Source of the DNA: JABDMH01 sp965223165
GTDB taxonomy: Bacteria > Bacteroidota > Bacteroidia > Chitinophagales > Saprospiraceae
Assembly (NCBI GenBank): GCA_965223165.1
Contig: CBDCVQ010000020.1
Coordinates: forward strand, 248,001-312,000
Reading direction: 5' to 3'
Length of the DNA: 64,000 nt
Positions 37,050 through 45,744 of the stretch are shown piece after piece. Within the stretch, counting starts at the first letter, position 1. Every line of letters starts with the position of its first letter. The position numbers and the translations under genes were made by a program. The notes beneath the pieces are model-generated. The model was given only the letters and a program-made list of their open reading frames with translations, ran no database searches and was not told the origin of the DNA.

Positions 37050-40000
37050 TCAGCTGGTTGTTCTGCTTGTATCCAGTACCTTGAGCTTGGGCGTCAACAG
37101 TTGGTAAATCACCGGCACAAAATATAAGCTTGCGATTGTGCCAAACACGAGACCTCCAATGACGGTAATGGCGAGGGGTCGTTGCAGCTCTGCTCCGAGA
37201 CCTCCCGAAAACAGAATGGGCGATAATGCGAGGATCGTGGTCAGGGAGGTCATCAAGATAGGCTTGAGCCTCCGCTGACCACCAATGTGTATGGCCTCCA
37301 CAATTGAGTGTTGCTTCCTGGCCCGATTAATCATATCCACTTTTAAGATGGCATCATTGACGACGATCCCACTCATGACAATCATGCCAATAATTGACAC
37401 GACATTGACGCTGCCATCCAGCAGGTACAATGCCGACAGTGATCCCGCCAACCCTACCGGGACCGTCAGCATGACAATAAAGGGTTGCCTTAGCGATTCA
37501 AACTGGGCAGCGAGTATGAGAAACAGCAGAAAGAGGGAGACAGTCACGACCACTGCCAGTTCCTTCATCGTGGTTTGATTGTCAAAATACTGCCCTGAGA
37601 ATGAGACGGTGTGATGGCCGGTGACCTGTACAGCTTCTTTGATGTCCTGGACAAGCGACGGTCGGTATCTGGAGAACGTAAAGTCCAAGCTTTCTCCGGA
37701 AATTCCAGCGGTGATGGTCTTTAATCGCTCCGTCTTTTCCAATGTAATGAAATGCCTCAAGGGTAGATACTTACCATGTCTATTGGACACTTCCGCCTCT
37801 TCGATCAACTGGTACATTGACTTTTCCTCGGTCCCCAAATGAATGGGTATGAACTGGTCTGATGCTCGAAGCTGAGAGATCAGATTTTGATTAAAGAGGG
37901 TCCTTAGTTTGTCATGAAGGGTTTGATATTCGATCTGGTACAGTTGAAGCTGATCGAGCCGCACCCGAATGGCATATTCTTCCTGCATCGCCGGTTGAGA
38001 TCCGGAAAGGCCCTTGGCCAGAAGGTGGTCGAAAATCGGTTTCACATCTTTCGGTTCCGAGATGATATTACTCCTGTTATCTTGAATGTGAGCGACAAGA
38101 TCCGGTCGCACGCTGGCAAATACTTTATCAAACAGGTTTTCCAATGGAGCGATTTTAAAACTCGCCTGTGGATATTTTGCATATAGCCCCTCCGTAATTA
38201 TCTGCTCCGTCTTGCTGTATGTCAACCCGGGTGACAGGAACAATAAGATCTCTGCCTCATAGAGGCTCTGCTCCTCCTGCAGTAGGAGAAATTGTTTTTC
38301 TCCAATAAAGCTGTTGGCTGCCGCAACCCTGTCGTCTAATGCACTGATTAAGGATGTGACTCTCTGTCGATTTTCCTCGATGCGGATGGGCTCATTCCAA
38401 TCTACATTCAACTTGATGGCGTCACGGGTCAATGGTGGAAACGTGCCTTTGGCCAATCCGCCAAAAATGAGCACACCCGAGACGACCATCAGCAAAAACA
38501 CGGGAATGATCAAAAATGGTCTCTGCAAAGCCCATCCCACGGATGACCTAAAAAAGGAGGGGCCCTGGGGCATTACTGCCCTTTCCTTTTCGTCCTTTCC
38601 CAATGTCATGAGGACTGGTAAGAGAAAATAAGCTACCAGAAGCGAACTGGCCAAGGCCACCGATATGGAAATTGCCTGATCATAAAATAGAGCACCAGTC
38701 AGACCACTGAGAAAGATCAGGGGAAGAAAAACCGAGCAGGTAGTAAGGGCCGAACTAATCAGGGGTTTGATTACTTCGTTTGCTCCTCGCACGGAGGCAG
38801 TCCATGTAGAATCTGTCCGATTTCTCGACTGCTTGATATTATCAATGATGATAATCGAATTATCGACCATCAATCCAACGCCCAATATCAGGCCTGCGAG
38901 CGAAATGATGTTGATGGAAATATCCAGCAAATAAAACCCCAGAATGGTCAGAAGCAGGGCCATTGGTATGGCTAGACCGATCAAGGCCGGTGCGCGCCAC
39001 TCCCGGTAGAATAAAAACATTATGAGGAAGGCAAAGGCACCCCCATATAGTAGACTTGTCCCCAGGTTGGACATGGAGACTTGCAGGAGTTCTGATTGGT
39101 CGTTCGTCACCTGAAATTCTAACTGGGGATATTCCTCCTCCAACTGCTGGAGGAGCGTAGCAAAGGCCCTTCGCAACTGAAATAATTGAGCGCTGGCATT
39201 CTTCCGGACGGTAAACAATATGGCCTTGCGATCGCCATAGAGATGAAGGCCTCTGGTTGGCAGTTCCTGCACGGCTATCTCGGCCAATTCCCTAAGTTGT
39301 ACGATCTGCCGCCCTGCTCTCAAATAAATGTTCTCTACGTCCTCCTTGGTCCTCAGTTCCGACAAAAACTCCACCTGGTATTGATTCTGTCCGTCCTTGA
39401 GCAAAATATTGCCAAGGTTGACATTGTTCTCTACCAATGCCCGCTGGACATCCTGATCATCCAATCCCAAGCTTCGCAGCATGGCCTGGTTTGTTTTGAT
39501 GAGCACCTGTGGCTCCGCATATCCGGTCCGATCCACAAAGGCCACTTCCCGTAGTTGCTCAATCCTCCGCTTTAGTACGGCTCTTGTTAGATCGCTTAGC
39601 TCAAGCTCAAATTGTCCTTCTGCCTCCTTGGCAAAGATGCTCAAATAGTACACCGGAATATCTGCCGCATTGCTCTTGATCACTTTGGGTCGAGGCAACT
39701 CTCTGGGCAGGTTGCCCATGATCTGATCTATTTTCTCATTGACCTCCAGAAAAGCCAAATTCGTGTTGGTCTGGTACTCAAAATCCAACTCTATCGAGGC
39801 GAAGTTGCTTCTCGTACGACTATGAATGTCCTTCAGCCGTCCCACCTGCATCAGCTGATTGCGTAGCGGTCTCGTTACGCTATTCTCTAAGGTGCGTGCA
39901 TCGACATTGGGATAGTTGACCTGGACAGTGATCTTGGGTATGGGTATGTCTGGCAGGAGGGAGATGGGTACAATTCCAGTGACGACCACGCCCACGATGA

Positions 40001-40136
40001 CCATGCCAAGGAAGGACATTAGGACAGCTATGGGACGATGGATGAGGAAGCGTAGCAAGAGACAGAAATTCTTTGACGCCCAAAATAATGAAATCGCAAA
40101 ATCTGGCAGCAATTTCGCTGGAAATCTGTATAGCAA
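37050..40136 (-). CDS. RND efflux transporter, inner-membrane pump
   Basis: A 1028-residue AcrB-fold protein with a first helix at about 35-60 (IHRPIAVLMSFLGMVIVGV), two large periplasmic loops and the second bundle. GLILGVGLMVDNSIIIIDN (helix 4) holds the proton-relay Asp; MIVMSGIVVNDAILKVD is the matching segment of helix 10. Pore-domain PNVDARTLEN is also typical. It acts as a proton-driven exporter together with an adaptor and an outer-membrane channel. No adaptor is adjacent: the nearest is 10 kb away at 50446. It may pair with that adaptor, possibly together with the second RND protein at 51703, or lack one. It is transcribed alone on the minus strand, downstream of the peptide-linked gene block. 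Confidence 0.9.
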   Translation of the reverse strand: MLYRFPAKLLPDFAISLFWASKNFCLLLRFLIHRPIAVLMSFLGMVIVGVVVTGIVPISLLPDIPIPKITVQVNYPNVDARTLENSVTRPLRNQLMQVGRLKDIHSRTRSNFASIELDFEYQTNTNLAFLEVNEKIDQIMGNLPRELPRPKVIKSNAADIPVYYLSIFAKEAEGQFELELSDLTRAVLKRRIEQLREVAFVDRTGYAEPQVLIKTNQAMLRSLGLDDQDVQRALVENNVNLGNILLKDGQNQYQVEFLSELRTKEDVENIYLRAGRQIVQLRELAEIAVQELPTRGLHLYGDRKAILFTVRKNASAQLFQLRRAFATLLQQLEEEYPQLEFQVTNDQSELLQVSMSNLGTSLLYGGAFAFLIMFLFYREWRAPALIGLAIPMALLLTILGFYLLDISINIISLAGLILGVGLMVDNSIIIIDNIKQSRNRTDSTWTASVRGANEVIKPLISSALTTCSVFLPLIFLSGLTGALFYDQAISISVALASSLLVAYFLLPVLMTLGKDEKERAVMPQGPSFFRSSVGWALQRPFLIIPVFLLMVVSGVLIFGGLAKGTFPPLTRDAIKLNVDWNEPIRIEENRQRVTSLISALDDRVAAANSFIGEKQFLLLQEEQSLYEAEILLFLSPGLTYSKTEQIITEGLYAKYPQASFKIAPLENLFDKVFASVRPDLVAHIQDNRSNIISEPKDVKPIFDHLLAKGLSGSQPAMQEEYAIRVRLDQLQLYQIEYQTLHDKLRTLFNQNLISQLRASDQFIPIHLGTEEKSMYQLIEEAEVSNRHGKYLPLRHFITLEKTERLKTITAGISGESLDFTFSRYRPSLVQDIKEAVQVTGHHTVSFSGQYFDNQTTMKELAVVVTVSLFLLFLILAAQFESLRQPFIVMLTVPVGLAGSLSALYLLDGSVNVVSIIGMIVMSGIVVNDAILKVDMINRARKQHSIVEAIHIGGQRRLKPILMTSLTTILALSPILFSGGLGAELQRPLAITVIGGLVFGTIASLYFVPVIYQLLTPKLKVLDTSRTTS

Positions 40137-40366
40137 ATTCCAATAATCCCTTACTTAAACCAAAATGACCTGCAATAAAAAGTAATCGCCTGGAGAGGAT
40201 TAGTCCCTGTATTTGTATGAAACTTATTTATTTGGCGGAAAGTCAAGAACACACAACCAATATGCTAAAAACAGCCAATATGCTTCGTCCATCCTTGAGA
40301 TGGGTAGCCTACAAATTCTTAATCCGGCACGTCATATTCTTGATCTTCCTTTTAATCTAGTTCAAT

Positions 40367-41383
40367 TCAGTTCAAGAGCTTCCTCAATCGTCGCCATTCA
40401 TCCCTACTTGTTGTCCAATCGGCAAAGATCGCCAGACCATCAACAATATCACTTGCTTCGAGTTCCCACAGAGCCTGATTGATCGACTCAACAGTATTTT
40501 CCATAATTTCGATATCAATTTTACGATACTTTCGCAGAGCAGGATGATTTTCGAACGTACCTATCGCCAAGAGAAGTTGCACATTGGGATACAACTTTCT
40601 CAGGGCAATCAAATGCTCAACCTGCTCTCTACAATTCTTATCAAAAATCTCTTGAGAATCAATCGCTGTATCATAAAAGAGAAAAACGATCTGATCGACA
40701 TATTTCACAAGTTCGACAACCTTCTCAATAGATATTTTTTTCTTCCATGGCCTTGTATCTGAAGCAGTTGACACGACAACTGTTGAGATAAAATAACCCT
40801 GCAGCGCTTCTCGTAATCTTCGGTGAAACGAAATGAGATCATCATCATATCGTCTGAATGACTGCTCATAATTAATAAGAGGGCTTATATCCGAATAGAT
40901 AAAGCTGTCGCTATTTAGTAAGAATTCAACATCAATATGGACACCAGAATATCCCATGGAGTCCACAAGTTCCCTCGTGCTCACCACTGCATTAGCTTGC
41001 CAAACTGGGTCATCAAGAAAAACTGTCTTGTTCTGTACTCCGCCCAACCATGGCAATACCAGTAAGTTGCTCTTCCCTCTAGAAAACACAGACAGAGATT
41101 CTGCTGCACGATCTGAATAAGAGTACTCCGGCACAAAGCCCTCCACAGAAAAGGGACCGGAAAACATATATGAGTATCTAATTCCGTGTCTTCCCAAGAG
41201 CTTCCGATACAAAGCACATTGCCCGTCTTGTAACACCTGCTGAGTACTTGGACGATGGCCTCTTAAATATATGCTTTCACTCCAAATTGCGTGATGATTA
41301 CCGATCAATCCCTTGTCAAAGTCATCGGTACAAGCTGCAATAAAGACAAATGATAGCACTCCAAGAATCGTCAATCTAAACAT
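40367..41383 (-). CDS. GH18-like TIM-barrel lipoprotein
   Basis: A 338-residue lipoprotein (signal ending FIAAC, Cys18). The barrel segment SGVHIDVEF (146-154) matches the DGxDxDxE active-site strand of glycoside hydrolase family 18, with Asp151 and Glu153 kept but the two earlier Asp replaced by Ser and His. LLLAIGTFENH and VDGLAIFADWT fit later barrel strands (GGxS and Trp positions). With the altered motif it may still hydrolyse, may act on an unusual glycan, or may only bind. It lies 6 bp after the S9-like hydrolase gene, so the two form one transcript. Confidence 0.6.
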   Translation of the reverse strand: MFRLTILGVLSFVFIAACTDDFDKGLIGNHHAIWSESIYLRGHRPSTQQVLQDGQCALYRKLLGRHGIRYSYMFSGPFSVEGFVPEYSYSDRAAESLSVFSRGKSNLLVLPWLGGVQNKTVFLDDPVWQANAVVSTRELVDSMGYSGVHIDVEFLLNSDSFIYSDISPLINYEQSFRRYDDDLISFHRRLREALQGYFISTVVVSTASDTRPWKKKISIEKVVELVKYVDQIVFLFYDTAIDSQEIFDKNCREQVEHLIALRKLYPNVQLLLAIGTFENHPALRKYRKIDIEIMENTVESINQALWELEASDIVDGLAIFADWTTSRDEWRRLRKLLN

Positions 41384-41389
41384 GCGGCC

Positions 41390-43084
41390 TCAACCCTTCC
41401 TTAAATCGTCCACTAGCTGAGAATAAATAACTGCCCAACTCACAGGGTTGTGAAAGAGGTGCCCTTCATCTTTAAATTCAGTCCATGTGATACTGCTCCC
41501 ACTATTTGACAACCTTCTCATCCCGCGTATCGCATGCTTAGTCAATTCATCATGCTCACCGTAGAAACCGCGAATCACCATGTCCTCCTTTAGTAGCATC
41601 TCTATATTTCGATCATAAATTCCAGACACAAGGTAAAGACCGTAGATATCACTAACCTGCAAGCCGGCTTTAACCGCAATCAACCCTCCGTAACTTGAAG
41701 CCATCATCACAATACTTTCCAAGGAATAGCCTTCATAAACTAGAAACTCAACAAGATTCACAATGTCATCAACTTGTAGCCTTATCTCATCCTTTGCAGC
41801 AAAATCACGCGAAAAACCAGACGATCCATGATAGTTGATAGCAGCAAAAGAAATATCGTTACGTAATAACGCTTCCACGCCAGGTGACCAGTTGGGCATA
41901 TACTGTAAATATGGTCCACCATGAATGTAGATCACAATAGGGCTGCTGCTTCTGTCCACAAGTTCGTCCTCATATAGGACGACCTGTGCCGTACCATCCG
42001 AAACCCAGCAGCTATTAACCACATAGGTAGGAGGTTCCAATTCCATCGATTGATTGACTCTAATCAAAGAATCCCCACCCAAATAATATCTAAAAACTTC
42101 GGGTTTCGATTTCGAATTTCTACCTTCGAAGAAAATTGAATTGTCACTCACCTTATAAACATTACCTACTGATTCGATCCCTTCGTCAATCAGTTTCTTT
42201 AGGCGAGCATCACGTGACTCAAAAGTATGTAAGCCGTCGCGATTTACAATATAATAGTAAGTATCAGAATCTAATAGCCCTAAGTCAACAATATTGAAAG
42301 CCCGGTCAGAGCTTATTTTCTCCAATGCTTGATGTCTCATCTTGTATAATCCGAAATATTCCTCATCATTTGGGCGAGCAATAGCAATATAGTAATCCTT
42401 AAACTTCACCATCTCTTTTAGTACAACAGTCTCAGGAATTGAAAAAGTAACAACCTCGTCAGACCATACGTTCAAAATCAATATTTTTGAAACCTCCTCC
42501 TTTTTGGTAAATTGAATCAAATTTCGATCAAGAAAATCAAAGTGTGAATATGTTTCTACAGAATCGATGATCTTCACTATTGATTCATCATACAATCTCA
42601 CTACTAGCAATCTATTGAGACCAAAATCCCCACAGGAAAGATAACCCATAAGTTTCCCATCCTTTGAAAACCTAAGTGGCGCAATAGCATTGTTTGAGGC
42701 CGGAAGAGCGGGTGTAATGACAACTGTGTCATTAATATAGAAATACCTAAGTCTGAAGCATTTACAAGTCGGATCAAATTGCTGAAAAAAAATCCGATCA
42801 CCATCAGGATGCCATGTTAATGATAATTGCGTATAAGAGTCAGTTCTAAGAGAAGTAAATGCCCCATCTTGGAGGTCATGCAAAAGGAGTTCGTATCCAT
42901 CTGCTTGCCGCTCCTTAGCAAGGTAGTACCTCCCATCCAGAGATGGTCGCACAAGCACGGGATTCTCTCTCAAGAACACCTCCAGAATGTCCTCCTCCAG
43001 AGACCAGTCAACCCCAACTGGCCCTTGACAGTCTGCAAAGCACATAACGATGAATGACAATAGAACAACTTCTGGGGCAGCCAT
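41390..43084 (-). CDS. S9-type (prolyl oligopeptidase-like) hydrolase lipoprotein
   Basis: From the Met at 43084 the protein has 564 residues and a lipoprotein signal (MCFADC, Cys19). An upstream start at 43126 would overlap the preceding gene by 32 bp. Residues about 40-350 look like a beta-propeller with WHPDGD and GKLMGY. From about 370 the alpha/beta-hydrolase domain has IYIHGGPY (oxyanion loop), NYHGSSGFSRDF, MASSYGG with nucleophile Ser464, YGEHDE with Asp512, and DEGH with His542, the usual S9 triad order. Such enzymes cut short peptides near Pro or other residues. It lies between the thioredoxin-like and GH18-like genes, so processing of an exported peptide is an attractive but unproven role. 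Confidence 0.8.
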   Translation of the reverse strand: MAAPEVVLLSFIVMCFADCQGPVGVDWSLEEDILEVFLRENPVLVRPSLDGRYYLAKERQADGYELLLHDLQDGAFTSLRTDSYTQLSLTWHPDGDRIFFQQFDPTCKCFRLRYFYINDTVVITPALPASNNAIAPLRFSKDGKLMGYLSCGDFGLNRLLVVRLYDESIVKIIDSVETYSHFDFLDRNLIQFTKKEEVSKILILNVWSDEVVTFSIPETVVLKEMVKFKDYYIAIARPNDEEYFGLYKMRHQALEKISSDRAFNIVDLGLLDSDTYYYIVNRDGLHTFESRDARLKKLIDEGIESVGNVYKVSDNSIFFEGRNSKSKPEVFRYYLGGDSLIRVNQSMELEPPTYVVNSCWVSDGTAQVVLYEDELVDRSSSPIVIYIHGGPYLQYMPNWSPGVEALLRNDISFAAINYHGSSGFSRDFAAKDEIRLQVDDIVNLVEFLVYEGYSLESIVMMASSYGGLIAVKAGLQVSDIYGLYLVSGIYDRNIEMLLKEDMVIRGFYGEHDELTKHAIRGMRRLSNSGSSITWTEFKDEGHLFHNPVSWAVIYSQLVDDLRKG

Positions 43085-43094
43085 CACAATCTTA

Positions 43095-43613
43095 CTATTC
43101 GACCTCCTCAATAAAGGTAAGATCAATATGAAAATATTTGTTCAGGTATTCACTATAAGTCTCCGACATATCAATGCTTATGATCTGCTTCAGCTCATAC
43201 CCGTCGAACTCATAAATGATTGGCGAAAAGTACACTAGTTGATTAAAAAAAGCCCTGGTAGTTCGATCAAAGGTTATGCAAGTTGGAAGCTGACTAGCTG
43301 TCTCGAATTTTGACACTAGAGAAAGTTGCTTTGTGAAGTCGGCGTCAAAAACAATCTGCGAATGAGGAACATCCTCACAAGGATAATACTTATCAATGAC
43401 TTCCAGCACTGGTCTAATATGATTATTGCAACCTCCCAGGGGCACAATTAGCAAATATCTTAGCTGAGAAATATCTTTCACCCCAATCGCCTTCAGATAG
43501 CGAGGTACAACAGCATCCATGCTGGTTTCGGAAGAATTGAACAATCCCAGGCATAACCAAAACAAGGCTATCAATGTCAGTAAAAGGCCTAAAATCTTTG
43601 CATTTCTAAACAT
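43095..43613 (-). CDS. Membrane-anchored thioredoxin-like protein with CNNH site
   Basis: From the Met at 43613 there are 172 residues: a hydrophobic anchor (about 5-25, KILGLLLTLIALFWLCLG) and a thioredoxin-fold-like domain. LRYLLIVPLGGCNNHIRPVLEVI is the strand-loop-helix where CxxC lies in redox proteins; here it is Cys62-Asn-Asn-His65. IVFDAD and TCITFDR (second Cys at 112) continue the strands. It would sit in the periplasm, attached to the inner membrane. A single active-site Cys suggests isomerase, chaperone or peroxidase-like use, or loss of activity. It is 11 bp before the S9 hydrolase gene. Family assignment is tentative. Confidence 0.55.
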   Translation of the reverse strand: MFRNAKILGLLLTLIALFWLCLGLFNSSETSMDAVVPRYLKAIGVKDISQLRYLLIVPLGGCNNHIRPVLEVIDKYYPCEDVPHSQIVFDADFTKQLSLVSKFETASQLPTCITFDRTTRAFFNQLVYFSPIIYEFDGYELKQIISIDMSETYSEYLNKYFHIDLTFIEEVE

Positions 43614-43995
43614 GATACTGAAGGGCCATACAGCTTTTGAATCCCACCTCATACAGAAGGCTATGAAATGATTCCCATTCCACGTGTTCAGGAATATTGC
43701 CGATACATTTGACCATGCTATGACTTTATCGTGATTGTCTATTGACCCTTCCTCTGAGGCTATGAAGGGAACCTTCTCCAGCTAACCATAGCCGAATAAC
43801 CTGGAATCCATTGGCTTGACATCTAGATGCAAAAAAGCGATTTACCATCCTTGATCGGCAACCTCCGCAGGTACACTTCGCTATTGTTCCAAGCAAGACA
43901 ACCAATCTAAACATTTCACCTTCTTAGAAGATTCGACTTATCATTCTTCTACCATACTTGCTCTTTTCTGATACGGAGTCATAAAATCACACAGC
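43614..43995. other. 382-bp gap inside the peptide-linked block, with a doubtful 62-codon frame
   Basis: On the minus strand 43726-43914 reads MFRLVVLLGTIAKCTCGGCR and then becomes basic and unconvincing. The first part resembles a lipoprotein or secretion leader with a Cys-Thr-Cys-Gly-Gly-Cys stretch; it may be a decayed small gene. A further 36-codon frame lies at about 43624-43734. Neither is called as a gene. The separation suggests possible internal promoters in the block. Confidence 0.3.
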
Positions 43996-45132
43996 TCAGA
44001 TATCAAACCTTTCAAATTGCAGGTAATTCTCATCAAAATCTGGATTGAAAGGATTGTCCAATGAAAGATAAAACCCTCCGCTCGCAATGAAAAATTGACC
44101 GTAGTTGTACTTTGTACCCTTAAAATGAAGTTCGTCGATAAGTTGGAAGTTTCGATTGTAAACAAAGATGGAAAATCTATTCGGATATCGCAAAAGGTGC
44201 TGATCCGGGATGCCATCTTTCTCTTGGCCTCTTACTCCAATTCGCATCATCCTGTAAAACCTCTTTCTATACGGGCTATATAAAAGGCTATTGAAATATG
44301 TATTCTCAGTAAGTGTGGTGAAGATGTCAGAGATCTTGACCCTTATCTTGGTTTCTTTGTCATAATTATCAGGGAGTATCGAACCTATCTTACCGTTCGA
44401 ATCTCTAAAATGGATCGTAGGTGAATTAGTAAAGGCCCAATAAAGCACACCTTCCACGTATGCGGTGGAGAAGTCTGTTCGACTCAAGAAACCATCTCCA
44501 TCAAAGTAATTGGGGGGTAGGTATATCTTCCAAGATTCTTTTGTTCTCCCATCATGAGAAATAAAAGCAAAAAGGCTCATCCCCTGCTTTTCCGAACCAT
44601 CTAGTAGCACTCCATCCTTATTGCGATCTGGCGGAAACTGAGGTATTACGAGACCATTCTCAATTTCATACACATCGCAGTAATTAAAAGAGCTAAGCTC
44701 AGCAGGAGAACTTTCACTTCCTGAATCGTGTCCCATTGAGTAGTCATAAACCTTGACAATCTGATGATCCTTATCTACATTATAAAGCTTGGTGCCAAGA
44801 CCAGAAACTAGGATATTGTAAGGGGATAGTACAGTGAAACCTCGCACGTGAGACACGCCATTCGGTCCTTCCCTATCCAGCTTGATTGAATACAGCTCAG
44901 TGGCTTGCTGTATGTCGAAGACGATTATCTCATGACCCGGATGATTGTGATAGAACAGCAGCTCCTGTGTTCCTGAATCAAAGACCTTGAGAACATTAGA
45001 CTCAGGCGAGGTGGATGAGGTGATGGGAATCTTGATAATCTCTCGCTGAGTACCTGCTACATTGCCAGGAGCACTCCCGCATGATGATGCAACTGCCAGG
45101 TAGAGTATTCCGCTCACATAACCCCACCTCAC
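43996..45132 (-). CDS. DUF4221-like six-bladed propeller lipoprotein
   Basis: The GTG at 45132 gives 378 residues and a lipoprotein signal (LAVASSC, Cys18). A longer frame from 45240 would overlap the peptide gene and lacks a signal, so it is not used. The body carries a repeated strand pattern (LFYHNHPGHEIIVFDI; LDREGPNGVSHV; LPPNYFDGDG; RFYRMMRIG) and ends FYLSLDNPFNPDFDENYLQF, the tail I associate with DUF4221. Related propeller lipoproteins in Bacteroidota often neighbour very small secreted peptides. It should sit on the outer or inner membrane facing the periplasm or outside. No catalytic residues were found; binding or sensing is the likely role. It follows the small peptide gene by 65 bp. 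Confidence 0.75.
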   Translation of the reverse strand: MRWGYVSGILYLAVASSCGSAPGNVAGTQREIIKIPITSSTSPESNVLKVFDSGTQELLFYHNHPGHEIIVFDIQQATELYSIKLDREGPNGVSHVRGFTVLSPYNILVSGLGTKLYNVDKDHQIVKVYDYSMGHDSGSESSPAELSSFNYCDVYEIENGLVIPQFPPDRNKDGVLLDGSEKQGMSLFAFISHDGRTKESWKIYLPPNYFDGDGFLSRTDFSTAYVEGVLYWAFTNSPTIHFRDSNGKIGSILPDNYDKETKIRVKISDIFTTLTENTYFNSLLYSPYRKRFYRMMRIGVRGQEKDGIPDQHLLRYPNRFSIFVYNRNFQLIDELHFKGTKYNYGQFFIASGGFYLSLDNPFNPDFDENYLQFERFDI

Positions 45133-45197
45133 ACTGGCAACACAATTTTTGACCAGATGCCAGCTTTTTATCCACAAACATCTGGTCAAATGATAAT

Positions 45198-45350
45198 TTA
45201 GACGGCACACGCCCAGGTGCTGTAAATACACTCCCACCAACGAGCGTTCTTATCGAGGTAATCAATTGCGTATACACTCGCTGACCCGAGAACAGCAATT
45301 AGAGTCAATACGTACATCAATACCTTGCCGGTCACTACCTTCTGTTGCAT
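45198..45350 (-). CDS. 50-residue exported peptide with Trp/Cys-rich tail
   Basis: Too short for usual gene thresholds, but well formed: ATG at 45350, stop at 45198-45200. Residues 1-9 are polar and basic (MQQKVVTGK), 10-27 hydrophobic (VLMYVLTLIAVLGSASVY), then a cleavage-like AID, an acidic/basic link (YLDKNAR) and the tail WWECIYSTWACAV with three Trp and two Cys (41, 48). This leader-plus-short-core plan recalls the small NVEALA-type and similar peptides found beside Bacteroidota propeller lipoproteins, though the literal NVEALA motif is absent. It is immediately upstream of the DUF4221-like gene and in the same direction. It could be a signal, a bacteriocin-like product or a cofactor peptide. 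Confidence 0.55.
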   Translation of the reverse strand: MQQKVVTGKVLMYVLTLIAVLGSASVYAIDYLDKNARWWECIYSTWACAV

Positions 45351-45560
45351 AACAATTACGATTAAATTTCACCTACTCTATTCAAGCTTTTCGGTCTCCG
45401 CTTATAACTTCAAAGTACCAAGGTCTCAGTTATCCCTCTTTAACCTCGAATACTGGTCTCCGTTGTTTGATCATCATCCGGCAACCTTTGCTACCAATCA
45501 AGGATCGGATGTCCCAGTGATCTATTCCTAAGCACTAACAGGTTCCCAGTTACGTTGACC

Positions 45561-45585
45561 AAAAAAAGGCTAACGCTTCGCCTTT
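45561..45585. terminator. Hairpin with T-tract, possibly bidirectional
   Basis: On the minus strand AAAGGC-GAAGCGTTA-GCCTTTTTTT forms a six-pair stem followed by seven T. Read on the plus strand the same stem is followed by TTTATATC. It would separate transcription of the O-antigen-ligase-like gene from the peptide operon. Confidence 0.5.
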
Positions 45586-45689
45586 ATATCCGCCCACGCT
45601 CACTCTAAGATCACTTTCGGTAATCACCGCTACACAATTTGTACTTTAAGGTCTGCCACAAAGATTCAAAATATGATTCGCAAATGAGT

Positions 45690-45744
45690 CTTCCAATATC
45701 TTCCACTATATCCCAATATCTTCCAATATCTTCCAATATCTTCC
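45690..45744. repeat. Short 10-bp tandem repeat
   Basis: About five copies of CAATATCTTC, one degenerate, lie head to tail. The tract is in the AT-rich gap upstream of the peptide gene and encodes nothing obvious. Confidence 0.6.

Noticed and set aside
40217..40360. 47-codon plus-strand frame with a hydrophobic C-terminus (HVIFLIFLLI)
   Set aside because: Lies between two minus-strand genes with no supporting context; membrane-like tails arise easily in AT-rich DNA.
43726..43914. 62-codon minus-strand frame with a leader-like start and KCTCGGC
   Set aside because: Only the first 20 residues look plausible; the rest is basic and unstructured. Kept as a note in the gap entry.
45133..45240. 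N-terminal extension of the DUF4221-like protein
   Set aside because: It overlaps the peptide gene and hides the lipoprotein signal that appears when starting at the GTG at 45132.
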